Below are positions 1-8,731 of a stretch of 42,329 bases of DNA, piece by piece (position 1 is the stretch's first letter; every line of letters starts with the position of its first letter). The position numbers were made by a program, and so were the translations under genes. The notes beneath the pieces are model-generated. The model was not told the origin of the DNA, did not search any database, and saw only the letters and a list, made by a program, of their open reading frames with translations. Source of the stretch: JALSHZ01 sp964439815 (GTDB taxonomy: Bacteria; Pseudomonadota; Gammaproteobacteria; UWMA-0217); the NCBI GenBank assembly GCA_964439815.1, contig CAYTPO010000226.1, positions 1-42,329 on the forward strand. Direction: 5' to 3'.

Positions 1-543
1 CTGGTGGGATATTTCAATAATCCTTCAGTACAGCTCGGCCTCTTCTATAGTGATGTGGAGGATGCCATCAGTCGGGTGTATAACGCCCGGGGTATTGGCA
101 AGTCCATCAATATCGAGGGTGCGCTGATCCAGGGTATCGAATGGGATCTGCGCAGTGATCTTGGCCGTCGGACACATCTGCAAATCAAGGGTACCTTTCA
201 GGATACCGAAAACCGCAGTTTCATTCCGGCCTTCAGAGGCAAGCAACTACCTGGCCAGGCGCAAACCACGCTCAATCTCTATTTCGACTATCGATGGCGC
301 AAGGCACGCTTCTATTACCAATATGCCGGCAAATATGATGCCTGGTATGACACTGCAAATCTTTTGCCTGCCAGGGATCAGTCCGTACATACGGCTGGCT
401 TGAAATACCCTCTGCAGCAATTTGAACTGGCCATCGAGCTGGCCAATTTTACTGATGATATTTATGAAGATTTCAATGGCTACCCCAAACCGGGTAGAGC
501 CTTTTATTTGACAATGTCCTACCCAGGAGAAAAAAGAGAATGA
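1..543 (+). CDS. TonB-dependent outer-membrane receptor, C-terminal part (start outside window)
   Basis: Only the last 180 or so residues are present; the frame is open to the first base, so the gene begins upstream. The visible part is a series of alternating aromatic and polar beta strands ending in GRAFYLTMSYP, the usual last strand of a TonB-dependent receptor barrel, followed by a short charged tail. Such receptors import large scarce ligands across the outer membrane using TonB energy. Its stop overlaps the start of the next gene by 4 bases, and the following genes assemble cobalamin, so I infer a BtuB-like corrinoid receptor. The plug and TonB box are not visible, so the ligand is inferred from context only. 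Confidence 0.85.
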   Translation: MVGYFNNPSVQLGLFYSDVEDAISRVYNARGIGKSINIEGALIQGIEWDLRSDLGRRTHLQIKGTFQDTENRSFIPAFRGKQLPGQAQTTLNLYFDYRWRKARFYYQYAGKYDAWYDTANLLPARDQSVHTAGLKYPLQQFELAIELANFTDDIYEDFNGYPKPGRAFYLTMSYPGEKRE

Positions 544-1784
544 AGATGATGAATTGCGGTTTAATCAGAACCACCCTGCTTGCCACAAGTATACTTTTGG
601 CGCTGACTGCTTGTAATGATGACAATACGGATGGATCGGATAGCACTGATACCGGCAAGGCGCAGAAAGCAGTCATTGCAACAGTGGCAGCTGACTTTTC
701 TGCCGGTGCCCATGCGGTATTTTCCACGGAGGCACCTTTTTCCGGGGTAACGCAACAGAGCCCGACGGTTTCCGATATTACCGTCAATTGTGATGGGGAA
801 TATTTTTACCGCATCGAGCGCTTCAGCGGCGAGAATGTCACTCGCTTTCATATTACCAGGCCGGCTGAGGCATTGGCGCAACTCTCTACCAGGGATAGCA
901 GTGGACAGGAGACTGCCAGCAGCAATCCGCAGGGTCTGGTATTTGTCAGCGACACCAGGGCCTATTTATTGCGCCATGGCAGCAGCAAGGCATGGATTGT
1001 CAACCCTGCAGCCAAAACCGATGCCGAGTTCAAGGTGGGGGAGCTGGATCTGAGCGCCTATAATGTGGATGGTTCACCCAATATGATTTCCGGGGTGGCA
1101 GTGGATGGCAAGTTGTATATTGCCATGCAGCGTCTGAAAACAGCTGATTTCAGCTATGCACCCCAGGATGCCTATGTGGCAGTCATTGATATTGCGACCA
1201 ATACTGAAATCGATACTGCGCCGGGCAAGGAGGGATTGAAAGGCATTTTGCTACCTGTAAAAAATCCGGGTGAGCTGGAATATGATGCAGCGACAGGCCT
1301 GATCTTTGTGCAGGGAACAGGGCGATATGCCAGTTTTGATGGTAGCCGAGCGCCCGAATATACTGGTGGTATCGCAACCATCGATCCGCAGAACAACTAT
1401 GCCACGCGGGTGGTGCTGGATGATGGTGATGCCACCACTCATCCGGTCGGATTGATCACCGGCATGGAAATCACTTCTGCCACCAGGGGTTACATCGTTG
1501 GCTATGCCGGCTTCAAGGACAATGGCCTGTACAGTTTTGATCCTGCCACTGGAAAACTGGATGTGGATGCTGCCGGAAAACCTGTTGTGGTTGCTGATAT
1601 CAAGGGTGTAGGTATCGGTGGGTTGGCGCATGATAATCAAGGTCGGCTCTGGGTCAGTGTCGCTGATGATGCCGCGCCGGGAATAAAGGTGCTGGATGGT
1701 AAAGATGGCAAGGTCATCCGGGAGCGTATTGCAACCACACTCAATCCGACGGCCATCACTTTTTGTAATGCCCCGGAAAAATAG
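540..1784 (+). CDS. Predicted beta-propeller lipoprotein linked to a corrinoid receptor
   Basis: 414 residues. The N-terminus is a lipoprotein signal with lipobox LTAC, lipidated Cys near residue 25, followed by an Asp-rich tether. The rest is repeated short beta blades (for example GGIATIDPQNNYATRVV, NGLYSFDPATGKLDV, GGLAHDNQGRLWVSV), the pattern of a YncE-like beta-propeller. Two isolated cysteines, in VNCDG near the start of the fold and TFCNAPEK at its end, could close the ring by a disulfide. It overlaps the receptor gene (ATGA) and precedes the cobalamin genes. Bacteroides BtuG is a surface beta-propeller lipoprotein that captures B12 for BtuB; this could be an analogue. That role is inference; I do not recognise the family. 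Confidence 0.7.
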   Translation: MKMMNCGLIRTTLLATSILLALTACNDDNTDGSDSTDTGKAQKAVIATVAADFSAGAHAVFSTEAPFSGVTQQSPTVSDITVNCDGEYFYRIERFSGENVTRFHITRPAEALAQLSTRDSSGQETASSNPQGLVFVSDTRAYLLRHGSSKAWIVNPAAKTDAEFKVGELDLSAYNVDGSPNMISGVAVDGKLYIAMQRLKTADFSYAPQDAYVAVIDIATNTEIDTAPGKEGLKGILLPVKNPGELEYDAATGLIFVQGTGRYASFDGSRAPEYTGGIATIDPQNNYATRVVLDDGDATTHPVGLITGMEITSATRGYIVGYAGFKDNGLYSFDPATGKLDVDAAGKPVVVADIKGVGIGGLAHDNQGRLWVSVADDAAPGIKVLDGKDGKVIRERIATTLNPTAITFCNAPEK

Positions 1785-1839
1785 TTGCATCAGTCTGCCG
1801 GGATTTATCATCGGCAGACGCTCCAATTGGAATAAATAA

Positions 1840-2397
1840 ATGATACGAGAATATTTTCTGCCATTCGTGCTGCTTTTGTTCATGGCGGTTACGCGTTATC
1901 ACCATTTTGGTTCGGCCCTGCATTTGCCGGATGCATCCTGGGCCATTTTCTTTGCGGCTGGGTTCTATCTATCGCGCCTGCGATGGCTGGCTGTTTTTCT
2001 CGCCGGGGCGGGGCTGATTGATTATCTTGCCATTACGCAGGGGGGTAGTAATGGATATTGTATTTCGGCAGCCTACCCTTTCCTGATTCCCGCTTATGGA
2101 TCACTGTGGCTGGGTGGGCGCTGGCTGCAAAGGTATCAGGGATTTGCGCCTGCCACGCTGATGTATCTTGCAATGTCCGCTCTGGTGGCGGTGACACTTT
2201 GTTTTGTCATTTCCAATGGGGCTTTCTATCTTTTCTCCGGTCGTTTTGGTGAGCTGAGTTTCGCTGAATATGGCGTGCGGTTTTTCAAGTACTATCCAAT
2301 GTTCCTGAAGACCACGTTGGGATACCTGGCGATATTTGCGCTGTTGCATGTTCTCGCTCATAAAATGAAAGGCAGTCCCCGGATGGTGAAATCATGA
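1840..2397 (+). CDS. Small polytopic inner-membrane protein of the cobalamin operon (copy 1)
   Basis: 185 residues, mostly hydrophobic, with about five or six membrane segments. Conserved-looking features are TRYHHFGS and HLPDASWAIF near the N-terminus, then DYLAIT, CISAAYPFLIPAY and LWLGGRWLQ. A second family member lies at 11159–11743 and shares all these motifs, so the two are paralogues that bracket the cobalamin block. The general layout is reminiscent of DUF6580 or ECF-transporter S-component-like proteins, but that is from memory and unverified. The stop overlaps the cobO start (ATGA), which implies coupled translation. With no BtuCDF genes in the window, a part in corrinoid or cobalt uptake is a reasonable inference. 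Confidence 0.75.
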   Translation: MIREYFLPFVLLLFMAVTRYHHFGSALHLPDASWAIFFAAGFYLSRLRWLAVFLAGAGLIDYLAITQGGSNGYCISAAYPFLIPAYGSLWLGGRWLQRYQGFAPATLMYLAMSALVAVTLCFVISNGAFYLFSGRFGELSFAEYGVRFFKYYPMFLKTTLGYLAIFALLHVLAHKMKGSPRMVKS

Positions 2398-3005
2398 AAC
2401 CGGCAGAGGAGAAGGCGCAGCGTTATCGTGAGCGGATGCGGCGCAAGAAGGCGGTCATCGATGCCAACATCGACAGGGCGACCGAAGAACGAGGTATTGT
2501 CATTGTGCTGACGGGTAATGGCAAGGGCAAGAGCAGTTCCGGTTTCGGCATGGTGGCACGTGCGTTGGGGCACGACATGAAAGTGGCTGTCGTGCAATTC
2601 ATCAAGGGGAGTTTTTCCACTGGTGAGGAGGCTTTCTTCAGGCGTTTTCCCGATGAGGTGGAATATCACGTTATGGGTGAGGGCTTTACTTGGGAAACAC
2701 AGGACAAGTCACGTGATATTGCCACCGCCGGAAAGGCGTGGGAAAAGGCGCTGCAGTTTCTGCGCAACAGGCACTTCGATATGGTCTTGCTCGACGAGCT
2801 GAATATCGTTATCAAGCTGGGATATCTTCCGCTCGAAGAGGTGATCGAAGCGCTGCAGCAACGCCCGGAAATGCAGCATGTCATTGTAACCGGTCGTGGT
2901 GCAGACAGGGCGTTGATCGAAGTGGCTGATACCGTTACCGAAATGCGGGATATCAAACATGCCTACCGGGCAGGTATCAAGGCACAAAAAGGCGTCGAAT
3001 TGTAG
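2394..3005 (+). CDS. cobO: Cob(I)yrinic acid a,c-diamide adenosyltransferase
   Basis: 203 residues, normal length for CobO/BtuR. It transfers the adenosyl group of ATP to the cobalt of reduced corrinoids in the cytoplasm, used in both synthesis and salvage. The P-loop GNGKGKSS is at about residues 41–48, the nucleotide-binding core includes DMVLLDELN, and the family signature GIKAQKGVE ends the protein. The N-terminal RYRERMRRKKAVID helix is typical. The start codon overlaps the stop of the upstream membrane protein, so it is part of the same operon. Cobalt must be reduced to Co(I) before this step, which makes the nearby multiheme cytochrome worth noting. Confidence 0.95.
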   Translation: MKPAEEKAQRYRERMRRKKAVIDANIDRATEERGIVIVLTGNGKGKSSSGFGMVARALGHDMKVAVVQFIKGSFSTGEEAFFRRFPDEVEYHVMGEGFTWETQDKSRDIATAGKAWEKALQFLRNRHFDMVLLDELNIVIKLGYLPLEEVIEALQQRPEMQHVIVTGRGADRALIEVADTVTEMRDIKHAYRAGIKAQKGVEL

Positions 3006-3055
3006 TCCCGACAGGACATCCCCTCTCCAGGAGGAGGCTTTCATGGTGGTTTCGT

Positions 3056-3955
3056 ATGGAGTTTACACACGCTTTTTTTCTGCTTGTTGCTGCGCTGTTG
3101 CTGGATTGGTTTTTTGGCGAGCCGAAGCGATGGCATCCGCTGGTGGGGTTTGGTCGTGGGGTGCAATGGCTGGAGCAACGTCTTTACAGGCCCACCGTGA
3201 TGCGTGGGCTGCTGTTGCTGTTATTGCTGGTTATCCCTCCCGTGGTCGTGGTGGCCTGGTTCGATTCCCCTTTTCCTGCCATCGTCGTGCTCTATTTCAC
3301 GCTCGGAGCGTGCAGTCTGACAGAACATGCTGGTCGTGTTGATGAGGCATTGCGGCTGGATGATCTCGGGCTGGCTCGCCGGCAGGTTGGCATGATGGTC
3401 AGCCGCAATACTGCCGGGATGACTGTCGAGGATGTCAGTCGAGCTACCATCGAATCGGTGCTGGAGAATGGCAATGATGCCATTTTTGGGGCGATATTCT
3501 GGTTTCTTGTTGCCGGGCCGGCAGGTGCGCTGCTGTATCGGCTTGTCAACACGCTCGATGCAATGTGGGGTTACAGGACGCCGCGTTATCAGGCATTCGG
3601 GTCTGCCGCCGCCAGGTTCGATGACTTGCTGAATCTGATTCCGGCGCGGCTGACGGCCTTCTCCTATGCGTTGCTCGGGAATGTCCATGATGGCCTGGCA
3701 AGTTGGCGTAGCCAGGGGATGCAGTGGGAAAGCCCCAATGCCGGACCGGTGATGGCGGCTGGCGCGGGTGCACTACAGCTTGTGCTCGGTGGTTCGGCCC
3801 GGTATCACGGTCAGTGGCGACAGCGCCCGACACTGGGTTGTGGCAACACGCCAACGCCTGCCGATATTCCGCGGGCAATGGCTCTGGTGCAGCGCGGCAT
3901 CGTGTTGTGGTTGTTGGCCATTGCGTTGATTGAAGGGGGGCGATATCTTGCTTGA
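3056..3955 (+). CDS. cbiB: Adenosylcobinamide-phosphate synthase
   Basis: 299 residues of a CbiB/CobD-type membrane protein that joins aminopropanol phosphate to adenosylcobyric acid. The family start LLLDWFFGEPKRWHPLVGFGR, the central NDAIFGAIFWFLVAGPAGALLYR and the region with NAGPVMAAGAGAL are all visible, and several membrane segments are present. The start at 3056 gives the usual short N-terminus, but the strong Shine-Dalgarno (3029–3037) is 18 bases away and is better spaced for an ATG at 3043 in another frame, so the start region is odd. It overlaps cobD at its 3' end. Confidence 0.93.
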   Translation: MEFTHAFFLLVAALLLDWFFGEPKRWHPLVGFGRGVQWLEQRLYRPTVMRGLLLLLLLVIPPVVVVAWFDSPFPAIVVLYFTLGACSLTEHAGRVDEALRLDDLGLARRQVGMMVSRNTAGMTVEDVSRATIESVLENGNDAIFGAIFWFLVAGPAGALLYRLVNTLDAMWGYRTPRYQAFGSAAARFDDLLNLIPARLTAFSYALLGNVHDGLASWRSQGMQWESPNAGPVMAAGAGALQLVLGGSARYHGQWRQRPTLGCGNTPTPADIPRAMALVQRGIVLWLLAIALIEGGRYLA

Positions 3956-4931
3956 GCATGGGGGCAGGCTGCATGAGGCGGCAAGACAGTACTCCACTCC
4001 GTTGTCCCAATGGCTGGATCTCTCTACCGGTATCAATCCGCAGGGTTGGCCTGTGCCCGATATTCCGCCCCGTTGCTGGCAGCGTCTGCCGGAATCCGGA
4101 GATGGTCTGTTGCAAGCTGCGCGGCGCTACTATGGTGCACCTTCCCTGCTGGCAGTGGCCGGTAGCCAGCAGGCGATCCAGGCGCTGCCGCGTCTGCGTC
4201 CAACCAGCCGTGTTGGCATGATCTTTCCTGCCTATGCCGAGCATGCGCTTGCCTGGCGACAGGAAGGGCATGGCGTGGTTCCCCTGCGGCCCGGTCAGAT
4301 TGACGCAATGCTGTCGCAGCTCGATGTGCTGGTGCTGGTTCACCCCAACAATCCCACCGGGCAACGCTATGATCCGGCAGAGTTGCTGGGTTGGCATCAA
4401 CAGCTTGCCGCCAGAGGTGGCTGGCTGGTGATTGATGAAGCCTTCATGGATTGCTGTCCGGAGCAAAGTCTGGCAGCGCAATCGGGGCGACAGGGGCTGA
4501 TTGTCCTGAGATCGCTGGGTAAATTCTTCGGTCTTGCGGGTGCACGGGTCGGGTTTGTACTGGCAGAGCAAGCTCTGCTGCAGCGCTTGGAAGGGCTGCT
4601 GGGACCGTGGACCGTCAGCCATCCCTCGCGCTGGGTGGCTGCGAGGGCGCTGGAGGATACTGACTGGCATCAGCAAGCCCGGTTGCAATTACGCTGCAAT
4701 GGCGAGCGGTTGCGGGCATTGCTGGATTCCTGTGCGTTTGAGCCTGCAGGGGGTTGTGAGTTGTTTCAGTGGGTTCTTGCACCGGATGCTGCGGCGATTC
4801 ACCATGCGTTGGCCGGCAAGGGTATTCTGGTGCGTCGGTTTGACAATCCCGCCAGTCTCCGTTTCGGCTTGCCGGGTGATGAGGTGGGTTGGTCGCGGCT
4901 GGCCTCTGCGCTTCGGGGGCTGCCACAATGA
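3948..4931 (+). CDS. cobD: L-threonine-O-3-phosphate decarboxylase
   Basis: 327 residues from a TTG start at 3948, chosen because it gives MLEHGGRLHEAAR, the normal family N-terminus, about 8 bases after GGGGGG; an in-frame TTG at 3930 would add six residues. This PLP enzyme makes (R)-1-amino-2-propanol O-2-phosphate, the linker attached by CbiB. Visible are WLDLSTGINP, the PLP-contacting DEAFMD, and SLGKFFGLAGARVGF, whose Lys should bind PLP. It overlaps cbiB by 8 bases and cobQ by 4, so the three are probably translated as a unit. The fold also resembles histidinol-phosphate aminotransferase, but context and the N-terminus favour CobD. Confidence 0.93.
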   Translation: MLEHGGRLHEAARQYSTPLSQWLDLSTGINPQGWPVPDIPPRCWQRLPESGDGLLQAARRYYGAPSLLAVAGSQQAIQALPRLRPTSRVGMIFPAYAEHALAWRQEGHGVVPLRPGQIDAMLSQLDVLVLVHPNNPTGQRYDPAELLGWHQQLAARGGWLVIDEAFMDCCPEQSLAAQSGRQGLIVLRSLGKFFGLAGARVGFVLAEQALLQRLEGLLGPWTVSHPSRWVAARALEDTDWHQQARLQLRCNGERLRALLDSCAFEPAGGCELFQWVLAPDAAAIHHALAGKGILVRRFDNPASLRFGLPGDEVGWSRLASALRGLPQ

Positions 4932-6400
4932 ACCGGCAGACGCTGATGGTGCAAGGCACGACCTCCGATGCCGGCAAGAGTACGCTGGTGACAGCGTTGT
5001 GCCGGATCCATCATCGTCGGGGAGTTCGTGTCGTACCGTTCAAGCCGCAGAATATGGCACTCAACAGCGCCGTAACGGCGGATGGCGGAGAGATTGGCCG
5101 TGCCCAGGCGGTACAGGCCCAGGCGGCCGGGCTGGAGCCGCATACGGATATGAATCCGGTACTGCTCAAACCCAACAGTGATACCGGGTCGCAGGTGATC
5201 ATTCATGGCAGGGCCATCGATTCGATGGAGGCGCAGCGCTATCACGACTACAAGAAGGTGGCGATGCAGGCGGTGCTGGAATCGCACCAGCGTCTTTCCC
5301 GACGGCATGATCGGATCATTGTCGAAGGGGCTGGCAGTCCGGCGGAGATCAATCTGCGTGAAGGTGATATCGCCAATATGGGTTTTGCCGAAGCGGTGGA
5401 TTGCCCGGTGATTCTGATAGCCGATATCGACAAGGGGGGTGTCTTTGCGCATCTGGTCGGTACGCTTGCGCTATTGAGCGAAAGTGAGCAGGCGCGTATC
5501 CGCGGGTTTGTCATCAACCGGTTTCGGGGGGATATCAAGTTGCTGGAGCCGGGACTGCGCTGGCTGGAAGAACATACCGGCAAGCCTGTGCTGGGCGTAC
5601 TGCCCTACTTGCAGGATTTTCACCTGGAAGCCGAAGATGCAATCGCCGTTCAGCAACCACAGAGCGCACATGGGGAGACGCTTCGGGTTATCGTTCCGGT
5701 GTTGCCACGTATCAGCAACCATACCGATTTCGATCCGCTACGCCTGCATCCTCGTGTCGACCTGCAATATATTCCGCCCGCAGCCCCTGTTCCGGCGGCG
5801 GACCTGATTATCCTGCCGGGCAGCAAGAGTGTCAGGGCCGATCTCGCCTGCTTGCAGCGCGCTGGTTGGGCCGAGGCCATCAGGCGCCACCTGCGCTACG
5901 GTGGCCGGGTGCTGGGCATATGTGGTGGATTCCAGATGTTGGGGAGAGAGATCGAAGACCCACTGGGTATCGAATCGTCACCGGGAACAAGCAAGGCGCT
6001 GGGGTTGCTGGATTTTCGTACCGAGTTGGCGGGTGAGAAACAGCTTGTGCGTCGTAGCGGCAGGCTGTTCCGGGGAAATGTCATCGCCCGGGGTTACGAG
6101 ATTCATGCAGGATGCAGTACCGGACCTGCGCTGGAGCTGCCGGTACTCGGTTTTGAAGATGGTGCCGACGGCGCGGTGTCTGCCGATGGGCAGATTGCGG
6201 GCACCTACCTGCATGGGCTGTTCGATGAGCGGCAGGCCTGTGATGCGTTATTGCAGTGGGCCGGGTTGCATGATCCCTGCAGCCCCGACTATATTGCGCG
6301 CCGTGATGCAGATATCGAGCGACTGGCGGATGTGGTGGAGGATTGCCTGGATCTGTCCCGAATCGAGCAACTGTTTGCCCCGGCATGCCATCAAACCTGA
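4928..6400 (+). CDS. cobQ: Adenosylcobyric acid synthase (glutamine-hydrolysing)
   Basis: 490 residues, standard for CobQ/CbiP. It amidates the b, d, e and g carboxylates of adenosylcobyrinic acid a,c-diamide using ATP and glutamine. The N-terminal half has the P-loop-like GTTSDAGKSTLV (residues about 9–20) and KPQNMALNS. The C-terminal type 1 glutamine amidotransferase domain has the nucleophile region GICGGFQMLG and the catalytic His region YLHGLFDE. The ATG at 4928 overlaps the cobD stop. The presence of this enzyme means the organism can process corrinoids earlier than cobinamide, not just salvage finished cobinamide. Confidence 0.96.
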   Translation: MNRQTLMVQGTTSDAGKSTLVTALCRIHHRRGVRVVPFKPQNMALNSAVTADGGEIGRAQAVQAQAAGLEPHTDMNPVLLKPNSDTGSQVIIHGRAIDSMEAQRYHDYKKVAMQAVLESHQRLSRRHDRIIVEGAGSPAEINLREGDIANMGFAEAVDCPVILIADIDKGGVFAHLVGTLALLSESEQARIRGFVINRFRGDIKLLEPGLRWLEEHTGKPVLGVLPYLQDFHLEAEDAIAVQQPQSAHGETLRVIVPVLPRISNHTDFDPLRLHPRVDLQYIPPAAPVPAADLIILPGSKSVRADLACLQRAGWAEAIRRHLRYGGRVLGICGGFQMLGREIEDPLGIESSPGTSKALGLLDFRTELAGEKQLVRRSGRLFRGNVIARGYEIHAGCSTGPALELPVLGFEDGADGAVSADGQIAGTYLHGLFDERQACDALLQWAGLHDPCSPDYIARRDADIERLADVVEDCLDLSRIEQLFAPACHQT

Positions 6401-6437
6401 TCTGATGGCGCGCCGGCTTCTTGAAGGAATCCATTGA

Positions 6438-7490
6438 ATGAAACTGATCTCGCAACCAATCCCCACCAATATCATTACCGGCTTTCTGGGTGCCGGCAAG
6501 ACCACGGCCATTCTGTCGCTGTTGCGGCAAAAACCCGAAAGCGAACGCTGGGCCATATTGGTCAACGAGTTTGGTGAAATTGGCATTGATGCAGGGCTCA
6601 TTGCTGGCGAGGCGGGTAACGGGCAGCAAGTCTTCCTTCGTGAAGTACCGGGTGGTTGCATGTGCTGTGCGGCTGGCTTGCCCATGCAGGTGGCGCTGAA
6701 TCAGCTGATTACTCGAGCCAGACCCGACAGGTTGCTGATCGAACCCACCGGGTTGGGTCATCCAAGGGAAGTGATCAACGCGCTGTTGCAACCGGAGTAT
6801 CGGGCGACCATAGCACTGCAAACCATAGTGACACTGGTCGATGCCCGCAAGATTGCCGATGCCCGCTATACCGGCCATTCGACCTTCAGGCAACAGCTCG
6901 AGGTGGCCGATTGCATTGTCGCCAACAAGCGGGATCTCTATGGTGGGGATGACATAGCTGTGCTGAAGACCTTTTTGCAGACCTTGAACCTGGGTGATAC
7001 GCCACTGCATGTGGTATCGCAAGGCCGGCTGCAACCTGAGTGGCTGGAAACGACCCGCCATTACGCCGATGTTGCTCCTTCATCGTCGAGTGGGAAAGCG
7101 CTGCGCATGGAAAGCATCCATGCCGACGCTAGCCCTGTCCCGCAAATCGGCTTCTTGCGAAAAAGCCATGAAGATGATGGTTTTTTCAGCATTGGCTGGA
7201 AATTCAGGCGAGAATGGTTGTTCGATCATGACAAGCTGTACCTGTTACTCGGCGGGCTGGACGCTGAACGCATCAAGGCTGTGATGAGGACCAGCAACGG
7301 TGTGATTGGTTTCAACAGGGCGGATGGTGTCTTGAGCAGTATCCCCCTGGAAGATGCGCCCGATAGCAGAATTGAAATCATCATGGATTCACAGCCTGAG
7401 GCGGATGCGCTGGAAAAAATGCTATTGGAGTCCGTGGTAGAAACCCGCTCGAAACAAGAGCAATCCGGAATCGACAGACAATCTTTCTGA
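6438..7490 (+). CDS. CobW-like GTP-dependent metallochaperone (COG0523 family)
   Basis: 350 residues. The GTPase domain shows the P-loop GFLGAGKTT (about residues 14–22), NEFGEIGIDAGLI, the metal-binding motif GGCMCC, EPTGLGHP and the base-specificity motif NKRDL. The C-terminal CobW_C domain contains GWKFRREWLFD. COG0523 proteins deliver metals such as zinc or cobalt to client proteins. Its place between cobQ and a periplasmic cytochrome gene in a cobalamin operon suggests cobalt or a corrinoid-linked client, but this is inference, since many family members handle zinc. It begins 37 bases after cobQ with a GAAGGAA ribosome-binding site. Confidence 0.88.
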   Translation: MKLISQPIPTNIITGFLGAGKTTAILSLLRQKPESERWAILVNEFGEIGIDAGLIAGEAGNGQQVFLREVPGGCMCCAAGLPMQVALNQLITRARPDRLLIEPTGLGHPREVINALLQPEYRATIALQTIVTLVDARKIADARYTGHSTFRQQLEVADCIVANKRDLYGGDDIAVLKTFLQTLNLGDTPLHVVSQGRLQPEWLETTRHYADVAPSSSSGKALRMESIHADASPVPQIGFLRKSHEDDGFFSIGWKFRREWLFDHDKLYLLLGGLDAERIKAVMRTSNGVIGFNRADGVLSSIPLEDAPDSRIEIIMDSQPEADALEKMLLESVVETRSKQEQSGIDRQSF

Positions 7491-7538
7491 CCTGATCGTT
7501 GCAGCCTGGTCAGGCCAATATTTCAAGGAAACCCCTCA

Positions 7539-8699
7539 ATGAAAAAATACTTACTGCTGGTGCTGTTCTCGCTGGTTCCTGCCGCACAGGCACTGACCCC
7601 CAACGAAACCTGCAAGACGTGTCATCCGCTGATCTACAGCGAATTCCATGATTCCGCGCATCGCAAATCCTCCATTCACGAGGACGAGATACATAACGCA
7701 GTCTGGAAAATGCATCCGCATTCCGGTATGGAGAAATACAGCTGCGCCGATTGCCATACGCCTGCTGATGAAAAGCTGCTGACGGCATTGAAGGCGGGTC
7801 AGCCGGCGCTACCGGAAAAATCCCCGGCCCAGGTCGAGGAGGCGATTTCCTGCAGTTATTGCCACTCCATCAAGGATATCGAGGTGCATGCCGACTCCTA
7901 CAATCGGAATATTCTCTCCGATGATCCCAAGATGTTTTTCTCCGCCGATAGCGTTAATCGAGGCAAGAAGATCATCTTCAAGGAGGAAAAATCCTTTTTC
8001 GGGATGATGACCACAACCACCGGATCGCCCTATCACAATATCGACTATACCAACCCCGGATTCTATACCGGCAAGGTTTGCATGGGTTGTCATGCGCATT
8101 TCGAGAACAAGCAGGGGCAGAATGTTTGCAGCGCCGAACTGGAGGCTGACGAGAGTGAGGAGAAGAATTGCATCACCTGCCATATGCCGAAGGTTTCCGG
8201 TACGGCCACGACCATCAGGATTACGCAGACACACACCTCCCATGATTTTGCCGGCGCGAGAAACAGGCCGGATATGCTGGCGCAATACATATTGCTGAAT
8301 GCCAGGCGGGATGATTCCGGATTTGCTGTAACAATCGAAAACAAGGCGACGCATAAACTGCTGCTGCAACCACTGCGCATGGCGATTCTGAAGGTTGTGG
8401 TTAAAAGCGGTGGTAAAAGTCAGGTGCTGAAACCGGTGCCTTTTTTCAGGATTCTGGGCAAGGATGGCAAGCCGGCCATGCCCTGGGTTGCAGATTCGAT
8501 CTTCAAGGACAACATGATCAATGCCGGAGAAACGCGATCCATACCATTTTCGCAACCGGTGCAGCCGGGGGATATCGTGGAAATGGAGTTTGGGTATTAT
8601 CTGGTCAATCCGAAGCTGCTTGAAAAACTTGACCTGACAGACAGTCGCGAAGCCAGGAAATTCAGAATACTGAAAAAAGCGAAGGTCACGATTGAATAA
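7539..8699 (+). CDS. Periplasmic multiheme cytochrome c (five CXXCH motifs)
   Basis: 386 residues with a signal peptide (MKKYLLLVLFSLVPAAQA) and five c-type heme sites: CKTCH (residues 25–29), CADCH, CSYCH, CMGCH and CITCH. Many extra histidines, for example in SIHEDEIHNAVWKMHPHSG, could be distal ligands. The C-terminal 150 residues lack heme motifs and look like a beta-rich domain. The layout resembles c554-type multiheme electron carriers, but I do not recognise the exact family. It lies between the CobW-like gene and cobU, in the same direction with short gaps, so it appears to be part of the cobalamin operon. That is unusual; a role in reducing corrinoid or metal in the periplasm is speculation. 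Confidence 0.88.
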   Translation: MKKYLLLVLFSLVPAAQALTPNETCKTCHPLIYSEFHDSAHRKSSIHEDEIHNAVWKMHPHSGMEKYSCADCHTPADEKLLTALKAGQPALPEKSPAQVEEAISCSYCHSIKDIEVHADSYNRNILSDDPKMFFSADSVNRGKKIIFKEEKSFFGMMTTTTGSPYHNIDYTNPGFYTGKVCMGCHAHFENKQGQNVCSAELEADESEEKNCITCHMPKVSGTATTIRITQTHTSHDFAGARNRPDMLAQYILLNARRDDSGFAVTIENKATHKLLLQPLRMAILKVVVKSGGKSQVLKPVPFFRILGKDGKPAMPWVADSIFKDNMINAGETRSIPFSQPVQPGDIVEMEFGYYLVNPKLLEKLDLTDSREARKFRILKKAKVTIE

Positions 8700-8731
8700 T
8701 CGCACGTTGTGTTTCTGCCGGAGTTGAGGTG

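Noticed and set aside
3043..3342. Open frame starting at a well-spaced ATG inside the 5' end of cbiB
   Set aside because: Its translation is Ala/Cys/Trp-rich and unlike a protein, and the cbiB frame over the same bases matches the family strongly.
7491..7538. CCTGA/TCAGG hairpin as a terminator before the cytochrome gene
   Set aside because: There is no T-run after the stem and the loop is large; at most it is a weak attenuator or RNA-stability element.
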